A DNA stretch of 64,000 bases from Euryodendron excelsum. Its lineage: Eukaryota; Streptophyta; Magnoliopsida; Ericales; Pentaphylacaceae. The notes under the pieces are model-generated. The model made no database searches. It was not told where the DNA came from and saw only the letters and a program-made list of their open reading frames with translations. Positions 48,501 to 61,309 of this stretch are shown one piece after another; within the stretch, counting starts at the first letter, position 1; each line of letters opens with the position of its first letter. The DNA is taken from positions 32,100,501 to 32,164,500 of the forward strand of contig CM065388.1 of assembly GCA_033060915.1 (NCBI GenBank), read 5' to 3'. The position numbers were made by a program, and so were the translations under genes.

Positions 48501-48631
48501 TTATGTATGGTGGCTAGGGTTTGGGAAAACCTAGGGAGGCTAGGGTTTAGGAGGTGCTCGAGCTCTGTATATCGAAATATAGGATTCTTAGGTCAAGTTT
48601 GCAGACCCTTTTCACGTCGAACGAGACTCTG

Positions 48632-48738
48632 TATTTATAGAGGGAGGACAAACTTGGCGCCTGTTGCAGTGGCGCCAGGGCAAACTTTACACTGGCGCCA
48701 CTCCATTTGCTAGCTTGGCACCACTACTAGTGGTGCCA
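48632..48738 (-). promoter_or_regulatory. TATA box and palindromes of S2
   Basis: TATAAATA on minus (48639-48632); the first palindrome (48677-48655) again starts 38 bp from it. The middle palindrome has lost half (48693 on) and the third lies at 48716-48738, so 15 bp were lost in the array. Confidence 0.7.
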
Positions 48739-49609
48739 GCGAATTAGGAAAGGTTTAAGGTCGGCAAGCAACGTATCTTTGACTAGATTTGGGCGCCTGT
48801 ACTAGTGACTACCATGTAATAATTAGCCTGGCTTCACTAGGAGTGACTCCGGAAAGTCCGGGAATGACCCGGAAGGCCGGAAAGGAGCAGGAACACTTAA
48901 AATAGTGTCCTGGAGGTATTTGACTTAAAAAGTGAAGACAAAATGTGTCGGAAAGGTTGACCGGGCCTTTAGGGGCAAAACGGTCAATCGGACCGGAAAA
49001 CTGTCGGGACAGACTCGGATTGTCCCGGAAGAAGACTTGGGATCTGGAAACATTATTTAGAATGTTCCCAGAGGTTGCCGGTTTGATTCCCAGAGCCGGC
49101 ATGGCCGGAAAAGGAGACCGGCCCACTAGGGGCAAAACGGTCATTTTGTACCGGGTTTGCCGGAACTGACTTGGAATGGTCCGGAAAGGTTAGGGGAGGT
49201 TGAGAACACTATAAAAAGTATTCTCGAGTCATTACCGATTTGATACCCAGAGCCGGTGTGGTTCCCGGGGCATTCGGATGCTTAGGGGCAAAATGGTCAT
49301 CCTGATTGGAAAGTCTCGGAAAAGGTCCTAAGGGCAGTCTGGTCGTTCTTCACCGAAGTGAGCTAACAGACACGGGTGTTGAGCTAGGTTTTGAGTGTTT
49401 TCACCACTCTAACGGCGGTCGTTGTGACACAGGGATTTGTTGCCAATTCCCTATATCGACCTATTTGTGAGTATTTCCGCTACTCTAACGGTTTTGTGAG
49501 TATTTTCGCTACTCTAACGGCTTTGTGAGTACTTCCGCTACTCTAACGGTTTTGTGAGTATTTCCGCTTCTCTAACGATTTTGTGAGTAGTTTTGCTACT
49601 CAGACCGTC

Positions 49610-49930
49610 TCAAGAAATAAACTGTCTCGAGAGAGGGATTGGAAAGGGGTCTTACCGTCTCTGAAGAGACGTGCCTGGATTGGAACCGTCTCGAGGAATA
49701 AACTGTCTCGAGAGAGGGATTGGAAAGGGGTCTTACCGTCTCCGAAGAGACGTGCTTGGATTGGAACCGTCTGGAAGAATAAACTGTCTTGAGAGAGGGA
49801 TTGGAAAGGGGTCTTACCATCTCCGAAGAGACGTGCCTGGATTGTGAGTGTTTCCGCCACTCTAACGGTTTTGTGAGTAGTTTTGCTACTCAGACCGTCT
49901 AGAGGAATAAACTATCTCAAGAGAGGGATT
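49610..49930. repeat. 81-bp hairpin repeats of S2
   Basis: Stems CGTCTC / GAGACG at 49656-49671 and 49737-49752 and a variant at about 49818, 81 bp apart, in reverse orientation. A 35-bp repeat with GTGAGTATTTYCGCTACTC lies next to it (49480-49600). Confidence 0.8.
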
Positions 49931-52656
49931 GGAATTGGAATAAGAATGGACAATGCCCCTAAGGGCATTTTGGTCATTTTGCCTCTATTTGGGCCTGACA
50001 GGCCCGCGAAGCGATGGAAATATGGAATTTGGACCTAGAGAATTGGTTTCGATTGGAATATGCCCAAAATGACTGGAAAACAAGTCTGGACGGAGTGTAG
50101 ACTGCCGAGCGGTCAAAAATGGGGTGCTTGCAGTACCGAAAGGGCGGGATAAGGTGATGGCTTAGTGCGTCTTCCCTACACGTAACCAACCTCCGAACCT
50201 AGGATCACTGATTTCAAGGACCAAAAAGGATTTATTTTTTAAAAAGGGCTAAATGTTTTCAAAAGGTTGCTAAACAACCTGTTTTCTAAAAAACCCTTTC
50301 TTGAGGATGTTTTCCAAAATCGTTTTTCCAAAAACCCTAAGTGTAGTCTTAGGATTATTCTTAGTTTTTTTTTTAGGTGACCTAACTCACCTTAATCAAG
50401 TTAGGTGGCGACTCCAAATATTTTTCAAAAGCCCTTATTCAAATCAATTTTTCAATTCAAATCTAGTTGCACTCATTCTTCTAGGAGGGTGAGTTCTAAC
50501 GAGAGAGTACAGTATTTTTCCCACTTGTGTGAGTATTCGTCGAGTGCGAAAAATCTGGGCGCGACATAGAGAGAGGGTGGGGGGAGAAGAAGAGGAAGAA
50601 GAAGGAGAAGGGGAGCTTAGAGAGCTTTAACCCAAACTAAGAGAGGCCACTGGAAGACTTGGGCAAGCTTGAGAAAGGTAAAGTTCCATTCTCTCTCTAA
50701 AATTGTATATGTATATGTATCTATCTTGGTGGATTATATTGGTTTTTTGCATATATGTATCTAGGGGTGTTGTTGTTGAATTTGGGAGACCCCTTAGGTC
50801 TCAATTACTTGATTTAGAGAGCTTGAAGCTCATTTGTTGAAGATAGGGAGTGGTGGGTTGAAAATCCCCAAATATGTGAAATGTTAGGGTTTTGAATTCT
50901 TTCTTTAGATCCCTTTGTTTTGATGGTTCTTTCTCTCCCATTTTGAGTTATTATCATCCTTGTGGGCTAATCTTTGAGCCCTAAGAGTATTAGGAAGATA
51001 TGGTTGTGTTTGAAGAAGTTTTGGTTGAGTTTTGAAGCTTTGGGTTGAACTTCGGTTGCTCCTTAGAACTGGGTGTTCGAACTCCTGATATAGAGTTCGA
51101 ACGATGGGGAATAAGCCTGGGCGTTCGAACTCCCCCCTGGGGGAGTTCAAACGGTTAGAGAAGAGGTTTTTTCATTTTTCTTCTTGGAGTTCGAACTCCC
51201 AGTTCATTTTGCCTAGGTGTTCAAACTCCCCGGTTGGGCGTTCAAACGGTTTGTCAAGTTGGGCACTATTTAGTAAAATGGGTATCACTTTCTCTAGAAA
51301 ACTCAGATTGATACACTGTTTGAAGCGTTGGAAAGTAGACTCATAGACCTTTGTACCCATATAAAGTTTGTTCTCTAACTCCTTATAGATTGAGAGATAT
51401 AGAAATTATAGTTGACCTAAAACTATACAAAAAACCTTGTTTTTCCAAAATGTTATCTCGTTTTTTGTGAGACCTAACTTCTTCACCCGAAATGTGTTTT
51501 TAAGCCATGACCTATCAAATTAAAGGCCTTTAAGCCTATTTTATTATGGGACTGGGCTTGTATGAGAATCCTTTGCTTGGGGTGGTTGGGATGCGATGAG
51601 AAGATCGATGTTCCGGGTTTCATACTTCACCCTCAACCTTATGTTTTCGTTTTACGTTGGGGCCTTGCCCTAGAGTTAGTTTCGCTCTTCCATGGTGAGA
51701 GTGAGGTGTTGGTCAGTCGGGGTCGAGGGATTTATATGCTTAGTCTCGGTTTATACGTTATTGCCTTGCCTTAGCATTGTGTATTGATGTTCCATGTTTC
51801 TAGGTGAATTATGTGTAGGAGCACCTTGCTTAACGCCCGTTCAGTTAGATAGAGGTGAGTAACGATATGCCATGAGTAAGACCTATTACCATTCAAATGC
51901 TTTTAATTTCAATTACATTTCATGCATTTCTTTCCATTTATTTCAATGTATCAATGATTCGTTCAAGTATGAATGTTATGAATGTCATGCTTTGAATTAC
52001 ATACGAACCTTACCTATGATATGAACTACAACCTACGAGTTAGAACGTTCACATAAAGTAGTTGTAAGATACGACTCTAACTCAAGGTTATTTCGTGGCA
52101 AGACTTTAATCTAGCCCGATAGTCTTAGGATGGGGGACGTGAAATAAACCATCGTCATGTAAGGTTTTTCGTGGCAAGACCCTAAACTAGTAACAATGGT
52201 CCTACGGTAAGGGACACGAAATGATCTATCACCATGTTAGGAGATGTCCCTTGGCTTAAAAGTCTAGAAGTGACCTTTATGGTTACTATAACTAAGCATA
52301 GCTCTTATGATCGAGTTAAAAAGCCTATATGTGACCTTTATGGTTACTACAACTGAGCCTAACTCTTATGATTGGCCTAAAGCACTTTACGTGCTAATGA
52401 CTGAGCGTAGCTCTTAATGACTAAGCCTTGTCTCACAATTGAGCCCTGCTCTTCTGATTGGCTTCAAGCACTCTATGTTGCTAATAACTGAGCGTAGCTC
52501 TAAATGACTGAGCCTAGCTCTCATGGTTGGCCTAAAGAGCCTATGCGTGACCTTCATGATTACTATATTGGCCTAAAGAGCCTTATGCGTGATCCTTGTG
52601 ATTACTATGATGCTTGATACTAGAAAGACCTCTTAAGTGGGGTAAAGCGAGGGATA

Positions 52657-52898
52657 TGTTGGCCTAAGGAGCCCTATGTGTGACCTTTATGGTTATTGAT
52701 GCGGAGCCTAGCTTTGATGTTGGCCTAAAGAGCCCTATGGTGACCTTTATGGTTACTGATGCAGAGCCTAGCTTTTATGTTGGCCTAAAGAGCCCTTTGG
52801 TGACCTTTATGGTTACTGTTGTAGAGCCTAGCTCTAATGTTGGCCTAAAGAGCCCTATGGTGACCTTTATGGTTACTTATGTGGTGCCCAACTTTGAT
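52657..52898. repeat. Tandem repeat, about 60 bp x 4, in S1
   Basis: Units begin GGCCTAAAGAGCCCTATGG and continue with TGACCTTTATGGTTACTGAT and a GAGCCTAGC block. More degenerate copies reach back to about 52260. The other family B copy has 91-bp units at the matching place, sharing only the GGCCTAAAGAGCC core. Confidence 0.8.
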
Positions 52899-54100
52899 GT
52901 AAAGACATGACACACACTTATGTTCTAGAATGAGAAATATAATTCATTTAAATAATTTGCATGGAGTTGCATATGTTTTCACAAGTATTAAGGTCACGAT
53001 ATACCTCTCATTTTTACGATATTATGATATGTCCTACGGTACCATGCCATGGTATGCTTATGACAAGCCACACTATGCCATACACAATCATGTTTCGATT
53101 TGCATCTCACGCCTATGATATTATGTTCAAATGATATGATGTTTCAATATGATGTTTATACTATCTATGTTTTCATATCTATGCTTTATATGATTCCGAG
53201 AATAATGAAATAGATGTGTCTAGAGTTATACGACGAACTAAGATATCGTTTTATGCCATGTCATAGTCTATAAGGTCACGCTACGACACATCACTCACTT
53301 TCTCGACATTATGTTTTGGAAATAACGAGATATGTTAATATGGTAGCATAAGCCATGCGTATCCAAGCTTACACTTATACATTTCTAGGTACATGATTTA
53401 TTTATGCATAAACATTTAGCTATTGTCATACACATTGAATAGAAATATTAATCGGGTTGTAGCACACTTGTTTTGAATCGAGAACTATGATATGTTCACA
53501 TGTTTTACGACAAGTTATGAAATGCTATATCAAGAATAATGTTATGTTGCATCTCTTCTTATGATACTATGTTTTGAAATGTTGAAACGTTTCAAATGAT
53601 GTTTACGTTACCTATGAGTTTCAAAAGCTCATTTCCTTATGCATAAATGGTTGTCTATCCTTGTACGATGGTTATAATTGCTAGCCCATGATATTTTCTC
53701 GCTCATATATCATTGTTATTCACTAAGCATTTTCAGTTAGCGTATCCCAGAGGCCTTAGAGCGAGGCCATATGTGGATTTTGAGCTATGGCCCATGGGCC
53801 TATGTTTTGTATAATGTATGAGTGCTAGACCCAATGTTTTGTAATGATATAATGCTATAGCTTTGGTGGACCTTGATGTGGTCCTTATGTATGTTATGTC
53901 TTGAATTAGGCATAGCTCTACCATGTATGACACGGATTATGTTTTCAAGTTATCAAAAGTTTGATTTTCTGCAATTATGCATCATCCTAATTGATTATGA
54001 ATAGGTGATCAACCAATTTATGTAATGCGGCCTTGGGTAGCCTTGCTACTGGCCGGTCATGTACTCTAAATCCTCATAGGCCGGGTTACGGGGCGTGACA

Positions 54101-54358
54101 GGAAGTCCAAGGTTGATATCTTGAAACTGCTACTTCTTGAACCGACACTCTATTTAGTGGAACGATGATCCTCTGGGAAAGTCCAAGGTTGTTTGGGGAG
54201 GTCAAGCGTGGGCTATTGCCCCATTCTCTATTTCTTATCGACTATGGAAGTCTAAGCTTTCTAAGGTGTATGCTGATGTTGGAGATGTCTAAGGTTACTT
54301 TGTCGCGAATTGGTTTTTGCTCCTTTTTATGCTTTACCTCGTTCCTTGTTTCCTATTT

Positions 54359-54411
<53 letters not shown>

Positions 54412-57062
54412 GTAAAGTAAGTTTTTTGCAAAAGCAGTTTACTTATGCCAATTCTAAAAATGCACGAGTAAAGGGTTGTATGCGTGTTTGTACTTTTTGA
54501 TGAATGCCCTATAGAGGAATGAAATTCAATGCATATCATACTTTTTTATGAATGCACAGGTTTATATAAGAATTGAATTGAATGCATGTCTTACTCTTTT
54601 TTTTTTCTCTCTTTTTTGTGAATACACAGGTTCATACAATAATGGAATTGAATGCATGTTATACTGTTGGATGAATGCACCTACAAGAATGGAATTGAAT
54701 ACATGACATGTTTTTTGATGAATGTATGAATAGATACAAACTACACAGGAATTTAATGGATGTACAAGTTATACATGACATGGAAGCACTAATACTATAT
54801 GTATATAGGCTATTTATGAAAAATGTCCCAAGATTGCCCTAGGGCCCATGCTCTCGGGATTATATTTTCCTTCCAGGATTCTGCCCTTTCGGTTTTGTCC
54901 CATTCTTATTGGTGTGTCATAGCATTTGCACCTTTCTCAAGGGATCTTGACCTTTCGGTTTACCGATTGGTATGTTATCCATATTTTCTATAGGGTTGTT
55001 GTTTAGAGATTTTATGTCCTCATTTGATTTTCTCTCAGACCTTCAAATGGCACTGTGGTTTGACTGACAACTCACATGCCCTTTGCAGAGCGATAAATAG
55101 CTTAGCCCTCAATCTTAGAAGACTTCTTTTAGGAGAGTAATGCAGGCCGGATTTAGGGGTTGTAATAAATGAACGGATATTGAGGCTCAAAGATTTTCTT
55201 TTAGTGGGTTATTTAAACCAAAACCATCTTAGTACCCTTTTGGGCCATGAGGTTGCCCCTGCCATCCTCACTGTCTCATTTTTCTTTTCTTTTTTTTAAA
55301 CTACTTGTCTCGGTACTGTTCAACTTATTTGGACTAAGCAATTTTCTTTGATTAGAGAGGACTTTGATTTAGACTGTAACGTAGGCTAGGTTAAGGAGTT
55401 TATAAATGAAAGGGTATAAAGGCTCAAATATTATCACTGTGGGGTTCCGAAAGACCAACGATCACCTTTTGCAAATTTAACTTCTATTCGCTACTTTCTC
55501 CTTTCCTTCCTACTCTTTTTGTTCTTCAAGACCATTTTCACCCTTCTGATTAGGATTTTTCATTAAGAAATTTGATCTTAGGTTAACTTTTGGAGATGCC
55601 AACTTTTCATTTCTATTTTTGGATGGCAATATCTTCTTTTGAAGACCACCACAAACACATTAACCCCCCTTCCTGTTTTTTTTTTTTTGCACCATATTTT
55701 CTTGGAAATCACCATTTTCATCATCACTCATTAGCTCCTACTCATTGGTTTTACCTTAACCCAATGTGGGTGGTAATCATCTACTTAGTTTTCTTGATAA
55801 ATGTAACCGGCTCAAGTGGGCTTTGCAAAGGGATTTTTTTTTTTTTTTTTTGTATATGGTAGTGGAATTGAGGGCCTCTCATCATTTCAAATTGAATTGC
55901 TTAGTCCATAAAGCCTTGATACAAATTTAGACAATATTCCTAGATATGGTGTGTTTTTGCCAGTAAACCCTTATATACTCTATTAAATCAACTACTTTGT
56001 GCTTACCTTAGTGTGAGGGATGGTTATTAGTTTGGGGATATCTGAATAGAAATCGCGTATGACTCTAGTGGGTTGAGCAAAGGTAGTATTTATTTCTTTT
56101 TTTGGATGAATAGAATAATGGCTTATCATCATTTTGAAGACTTAGCTGCCCATCGCTTAGCTAGGATATCACTCAAGTGTCGCATCTTCAACAAGCTCCG
56201 CACTCCTTTGTTGAGTCTGTCTTCCTCTTCTCTCTCACTCTCGCTTTTTCTCTCAAATGTTTTAACCCCCGTTGAATGGGTTACTCATGCTATCCCATCC
56301 TTCAAGTCGAGTCAGTACAAAATGGAAAATAATCCATAAAAGCAATAATCATCCACAGGAGCATGAGATAAAGGGGATAAGCTGAAAAACTACTTCTTTT
56401 TTCATTTCAAATTAAGATTGCATGGCATGCAATATTCATTTAAATAAGATTGCAAGAAATAGAAAAATATAAAGAAAATGAACAAATTTTGTGAAAAAAT
56501 CTTATTTCTTGTGAGCCTTTTGGTGAGAACCCTTAATAGGGTTTTGGGACTATGCCAACCTCCTTGGTGCTTCAATCACCAGGTGTGTCAACAAAGGGCA
56601 AATTGATAGATCTTTTACGGTGTTTGGCATGCATTTGGAAGTCAGAGGATTCTATTGTGGCAATGCATGGATCTGACAGGACTTTGCAAATGGTGAAGTC
56701 GTCTTCTTCATGGATGGTGATTGTCATCCTATGGCATGGTGGTAGTTGCTTAGAGGTAATGTCTTGCTGATGGATGGTTAGTTCTTCTTACTCCTCAATG
56801 TAAGTTGGGCCTTTTCCAATAACCGGGCTTATCCTTGAGCTTGAATTGGGCAGGATGCTAGAGGGGTTTCATGAGTTCAATTATGCTCTTTGACTTGAAA
56901 AAGGAAAAGAAAAAGAAGACACAATTAGCAAGTCAAGTTCGAAGTTTTATGGATGCATTTCCTATGAAAGTCCCTTCTTTGAGGGAATCTAGGCATGATG
57001 CTAGGTCCATTTTGGAGATGGGGTTCTGCCCCTATATGCAATACAATACCTCTTCGGCATGG
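54101..57062 (-). mobile_element. E2 interior, right part
   Basis: Continues E2 after S1. 54101-54195 is the complement of the CTTGGACTTCC repeat of E1, and 54800-56300 aligns with the complement of non-coding interior (for example 55290-55440 with E3 37140-37390). 56890-57050 matches the complement of the pre-gag block at 14330-14460. No gag or PMD frame is present. E4 interrupts it at 57063. Confidence 0.7.
54360..54410. repeat. (GA)n microsatellite
   Basis: About 25 uninterrupted AG units inside the E2 interior. The serine/leucine- and arginine/glutamate-rich frames across it are chance. Confidence 0.9.
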
Positions 57063-57896
57063 TGTAAGCACTCCATTTTTGCCCGCTCAAAAATCTTTAG
57101 CCTTACCAGGTTCACTTTTACACATCACATGCATATTCAGACTCTAACCTGCTTTTTAAACTCCAATTTAGTTCACCAGTCACTTCCCTACAGGCCAATT
57201 TCAAGTTAAATGACCATTTTACCCCTAGGCATCCAAGTGCCCCAGGAACCACATCGGCTCTGGGTATTAAAATGACCATTTTGCAATGCCCTTTCATATC
57301 ATTTCGAGTCAATTCCGAGACCCTCTAGTCAAAATAACCATTTTGCCCCTAGGCATCCAAGTGCCCCGAGAACCACACCGACTATGGGTATCAAACCGGT
57401 AACCTCCCGGTGATGTTTTTGATAGTATCCCCGACCTTCTGATGCATTTCTAGATCATTCCGACTTAGTTTCAGTAAATCTAATGTAAAATGCCCGTTTT
57501 GCCCTTAGTGGGCCAGTCGCATTTTCAAACCATACTGACTCTGGGTATCAAACTGGTAATCTCCTAGAACATTCTAGGTGATATTTCCAAGCCTTGAGTC
57601 TTCTTCTAGGATATTTGAAGTCCATCCCGGCAACTTTTCGACACGATTGACCGTTTTGCCCCTAATCCTTCAACATGTCCTGTCATCGTTTTTCCATTCT
57701 GTTACCCCTAGGACACTATTCTAAGGGTTTTTGTCCCTTTCCAGCCCTCCGAGCCATTTTCGATCCTTTAAATCATTCCCGGACCTTCCAAGGTCATTCC
57801 TAGTGAAGCTAGGCTAAAAATTGCATGGTAGTCACTAGTACAAGCACCCAAATCTTTGAAAGATACGTTACTTGCCTGCCTTAAAAGTTTCTAATA

Positions 57897-58092
57897 GTGG
57901 CGGCAAGCCAAAAAATGTCTTGGCACCACTCTTATTGGCTCCAGTAGGATTTTTGGCCTGACACCACTACAGCAGGCGCCAGTTCAGTCGGCAAGCCAAA
58001 AAATGGCCTAGCACCACTCTTATTGGCCTTAGTAGGATTTTTGGCCTGACACCACTGTAACAGGTGCTAGTTCAGTCTTCTATCTATAAATA
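57897..58092 (+). promoter_or_regulatory. Expanded palindrome array and TATA box of E4 LTR
   Basis: Degenerate copies of the 38-bp unit (CTGACACCACT..., GGCACCACTCTTATTGGC) appear at least five times because a two-unit block is duplicated. TATAAATA lies at 58085-58092. Dyads are partly decayed. Confidence 0.6.
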
Positions 58093-58411
58093 CAGAGCCT
58101 CCTCCAGCATGAAAAAGGTCCGAAAACTCAGTCCAAAAACCTTGCTCTTTGACATGCAGAGCTCGAAGTCCTTCCAAAGCCTAGTTTCCCTTAGGTTCTT
58201 CAAACCTTAGCCTCCATATACAAACCCTAACCTCTATACACTGAACCTTAGCATACATACACTCAAGTACACTCATATACCAGCCTCCAAAGCCTCGATT
58301 GAAGACTTGAAGTGTTGCAACTTGGAAGCTCTTGAAGACGAGCCAAAGCAAGCTCTTGAAGACCGAAGTAAAACAAAGCAAATAAAGCAATCAAGACAAA
58401 GAAGACACAAG

Positions 58412-58413
58412 GT
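58412..58413 (+). promoter_or_regulatory. Putative leader splice donor of E4
   Basis: GACACAAG|GTACGC, about 320 bp after the TATA box, like the other copies. Confidence 0.45.
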
Positions 58414-61073
58414 ACGCTTCCTATTTTCGTTTACGCAATTTCTCCCTCTCTCTTCTCTCTCCTAAGCTACTTGAGTTTTTGTCTATTTTAATCCCCATCT
58501 TCTACCCCCCTTTCTTGCATGATGGAAACAAGGGACCCCCCAGTTCATGTGTAAGATTAAACTATTGAAAGTCACCTTGTTGGGGCCTTTCTCTTAGTCT
58601 AACCGAAGACCACGTGGATTTGTCCCCTTGATTATGTGACGAAGCCTTTAACCTTGTATGCTCATGACCCCAACTTGCATTGTGCATATCATGAATCATG
58701 CATCTTTCCAAAAATTGTTTTCAAACTTGTTTTCAAAACTTGCATCGAAAATCAGTTTCAAAACTTGCATGAAATCTTCTTTTTCTAAACTTATTTTCAA
58801 AATCACAATCCTAAGGGGTTTCTAGCATTTCCATAGTTAAGATTACTTTAGGAAAGTGTTACATTTAAAGTGGCTTTCATGGTCTATATTTTCAGATCTT
58901 TATTGTTTTCAAAACCATAATCGTAGAATGGTTCTAATCCTCTTATGGTTAAAATTGTTTTAGGAAAGTGAGATATTGTTAGAGGCTTGGAAAAGTCCAC
59001 ATTCAAACCCCTTTCCAAATTGCTTTTCCAACTTACTTTCCAAAACTTCTTTTTAAATCCTCTCCAAAATCTCTTTTCAAATCTACTATCTAAAATCTCT
59101 TCTCCAATATACTTTCTAAAAACTCTTTCCAATCTCTTTTTCAAAATTGCTTTCTAAAAATTATTTTCTAAATATTCCCTTCAAAAACTTACTTTCCTAA
59201 AAGCTCTTTTCAAATTCCTTCCCGAAAGCTCTCTTGAAAAATTCACTTTCTAAAAACATCCTTGAAATTTCCTTCATAAAAATTCCTTCCAAAAAGATCT
59301 ATTTTCCAAAATATCTTTTCCTTAAAGCCCAAGTCAAGCCCTAGAACCATGGTTAGGAAACCCTAGTCTTCTCTCCTAAAACATGATTTCCAATCTTGCC
59401 TCAAAACATAAATTTTCAAAATATCTATTGTCTACGTGAAATCTTAGATTTCTAAAATCACTTTTCCTATACCAAAACTATAGACTTCCAAATCTAGGAT
59501 TTCTAAAACGTCCCCTTCTAATTCCATTTTGGAAACTGAATCGAATCCTCCACTTTTGAAAACAAAATCAAATCATCTCTTTTTGGAAATAAAAGTCCAA
59601 TATTTTCTTTTAGAAAATAGAAATCAAATCTTTCCTAATTCCATATATTTCCAAATCTTAACTTTCTAAAGTCTAAATGTTCCAATCTTTCTTAAACTCA
59701 AATCTTTCGTAAACTTCAAGTGTTTCTAAAACTCACACTTTCAAACATTTCCCGATTTCGAACTTTCCATTTCAACTCTTTCCAAAATTCTAAACTTTTT
59801 TAAATCAAACTTTTCCTAATTCAAATCTTTCCAAAAATCAACTCTTTCTTATAAAGGAAAATTTTCAATTTTAAAACTTTCCTATTTCAAAACATTCCAA
59901 TTTCAAAACTTTTCAATTTTAATTCTTTCCTAATTTGCAACTTTCCTAAAATGAGAACTCTCTTAATTTTGAAACTTTCCTAATTCAAAGATTTCCTAAA
60001 TCCAATCTTTCTTAAATTTCAACTTCCCTAATCTTCCAAGTCTAACATTCGAGTCAAATATTTTGTAAATCCCTTCCAAGTCAAGTTAAACCTTTCCTAA
60101 ACCTCAAGTCTTACCTAAGTCTCATCTTTCCTAAGTCTAGGTTTCCTAAAACCAAGCTTTTCAAAACCAATCTTTTCAAATCTTCCAATTCAATTTCAAA
60201 TCAAAGTTCAATTTCCTAATCTTCCAATCCAAATTCCAACTCAGACACCTTTTCAAGTCAAACCTTCTATTTTCTATTGGACTCTTATTCGAACTACGAC
60301 TGACCTGATTCCTAAAAAAAAGGGGATACGTAGGCAACCTTCATGGGTGCGGTTGTAACCTTTTTCAAGCTTCTATTTTCACAATTTTTTTTTTTTCAAC
60401 TTTCCAATTTCATAACTTTTCTTAAACTTCCAAATCCAAAAATCTATTTTCGAATTTCTATTTCCAAATCTTTCTTTCAAAATCAAATAGAGTTATTTTG
60501 AAATCTATTTTTAAAAATCAAAGTCTTTTCTTGAACTTGCATATCATATATCATATCAAATTTCTTTTCAAAATTCTTTTCTAAAGTGGATAGTTTTGGA
60601 CATTTATTAATCAAAGATTTTGAGTGAGTGAACCTAGGGTGAATAGGCATATAGGTACTGCAAGGGCGGGGTAGAGTGATGGCTTAGTGCGTCTTCCCTA
60701 CACGTAACCAACCTCCGAATCTAGATCATTATTTTCAAAGACTAAATGGAGTTATTTTCAAAAAATGGCTTAAATATTCCCAAAGGTTGCCGAACAACCT
60801 CTGTTCTTAAAAACCCTTTCTTGAGGAAGTCTTGAAAATTGTTTTCAGAAATCCTAAGTGTAATCTTCGGATTATGCTTAGGTTTAGGTGATCTAACTCA
60901 CCTTAATCAAGTTAGGTGGCAACTCCAAATGTTTTCCAAAAGCTCTTTATTTAAATCAATTTTCAATCCAAACCTAGTCGCACTCGTCCTTCTAGGAGGA
61001 TGAGTTCTAACAAGAGAGCATTGTATTTTTCTCACTTGTCTTTTTCGAGTGCAAAAAAACTGGGTGCAACAGC

Positions 61074-61091
61074 TGGCAACTCCGCTGGGAA
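61074..61091 (+). other. Primer-binding site of E4
   Basis: TGGCAACTCCGCTGGGAA two bases after the LTR end at 61071. Confidence 0.8.
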
Positions 61092-61277
61092 CACTTAGAG
61101 GGTTAGGCCAATATCATGTCTCTTCGCCCTCACCTATTTGGAGTCTTTGATTAATTTGTTCAATTCTATCCACTTCAAACTTCCAAATCTAGTTTTTCCA
61201 AGTTGTTTTCAAAAAACATATCAATGTTTACAGTCTACTCATACTTATTCTATTATGCATTAAGTTTGTCATTAAAG

Positions 61278-61309
61278 TACTAACTTTTGCATCTTTTTTT
61301 TTTTTGTAG
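61278..61309 (+). promoter_or_regulatory. Putative leader 3' splice site of E4
   Basis: TACTAAC at 61278-61284, a T run, GTAG ending at 61309, followed by GTGGAC. Third independent copy of the arrangement seen in E1 and E3. Confidence 0.55.

Larger units (their letters stand above)
45395..50132 (-). mobile_element. Solo family A LTR S2, reverse
   Basis: A 4738-bp insertion with plus-strand ends TGTCGCGCCC and GGTGCTTGCA. It is flanked by a perfect GTACC duplication (45390-45394 and 50133-50137). The unbroken target TAGGTACCGAAAGGG is visible in the 5' LTR at about 31995. No internal sequence is present, so two LTRs have recombined or only one was left. It has its own TATA (48639-48632), palindromes (48655-48738), donor (48314) and hairpin repeats. 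It is clearly diverged from the E3 LTRs, so it came from another family member. Confidence 0.95.
27985..50566 (+). mobile_element. LTR retrotransposon E3 with gag and antisense PMD gene
   Basis: 5' LTR 27985-32431 (first 200-odd bases lost), primer-binding site 32434, interior 32432-41145 (8.7 kb), polypurine tract 41129-41145, 3' LTR 41146-50566 interrupted by S2 at 45395-50132. Without S2 and one duplication the 3' LTR is about 4.68 kb. The interior codes for a broken gag on the plus strand and a broken plant mobile domain gene on the minus strand. No pol is present, so E3 could only move with enzymes from elsewhere. The two LTRs are much closer to each other than those of E1, so E3 is one of the younger layers. 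Tat/Ogre-type Ty3/gypsy assignment rests on the gag type, the extra antisense gene and the long LTRs. Confidence 0.85.
41146..50566 (+). repeat. 3' LTR of E3, interrupted by S2
   Basis: Starts TGTAAGCACCC, ends GGGCGCGACA. Two pieces, 41146-45394 and 50138-50566, which together match the 5' LTR. Contents: 81-bp repeats at 41330-41620, stem at 41913, palindromes at 42420-42518, TATA at 42534, teloboxes at 42625-42679, donor at 42851 and G-poor tract at 43140-44960. Confidence 0.9.
27792..54100 (+). mobile_element. Family B LTR S1, forward, split by E3
   Basis: Two pieces: 27792-27984 (start TGTACACC, corrupted edge) and 50567-54100 (end GGGTTACGGGGCGTGACA). Together they match the complement of 2230-5503 in order, including TTGTAACTTAAG and GAGACACATGG near 27900-27925, the CA-rich stretch, the GA-rich block at 50567 and the terminal block. 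The right flank GGAAG (54101-54105) corresponds to AAAAG (27787-27791) in the corrupted left flank. No primer-binding site follows, so it is a solo LTR sitting in E2's interior. Confidence 0.75.

Noticed and set aside
54165..54500. 111-codon frame rich in arginine and glutamate
   Set aside because: Created by the (GA)n microsatellite.
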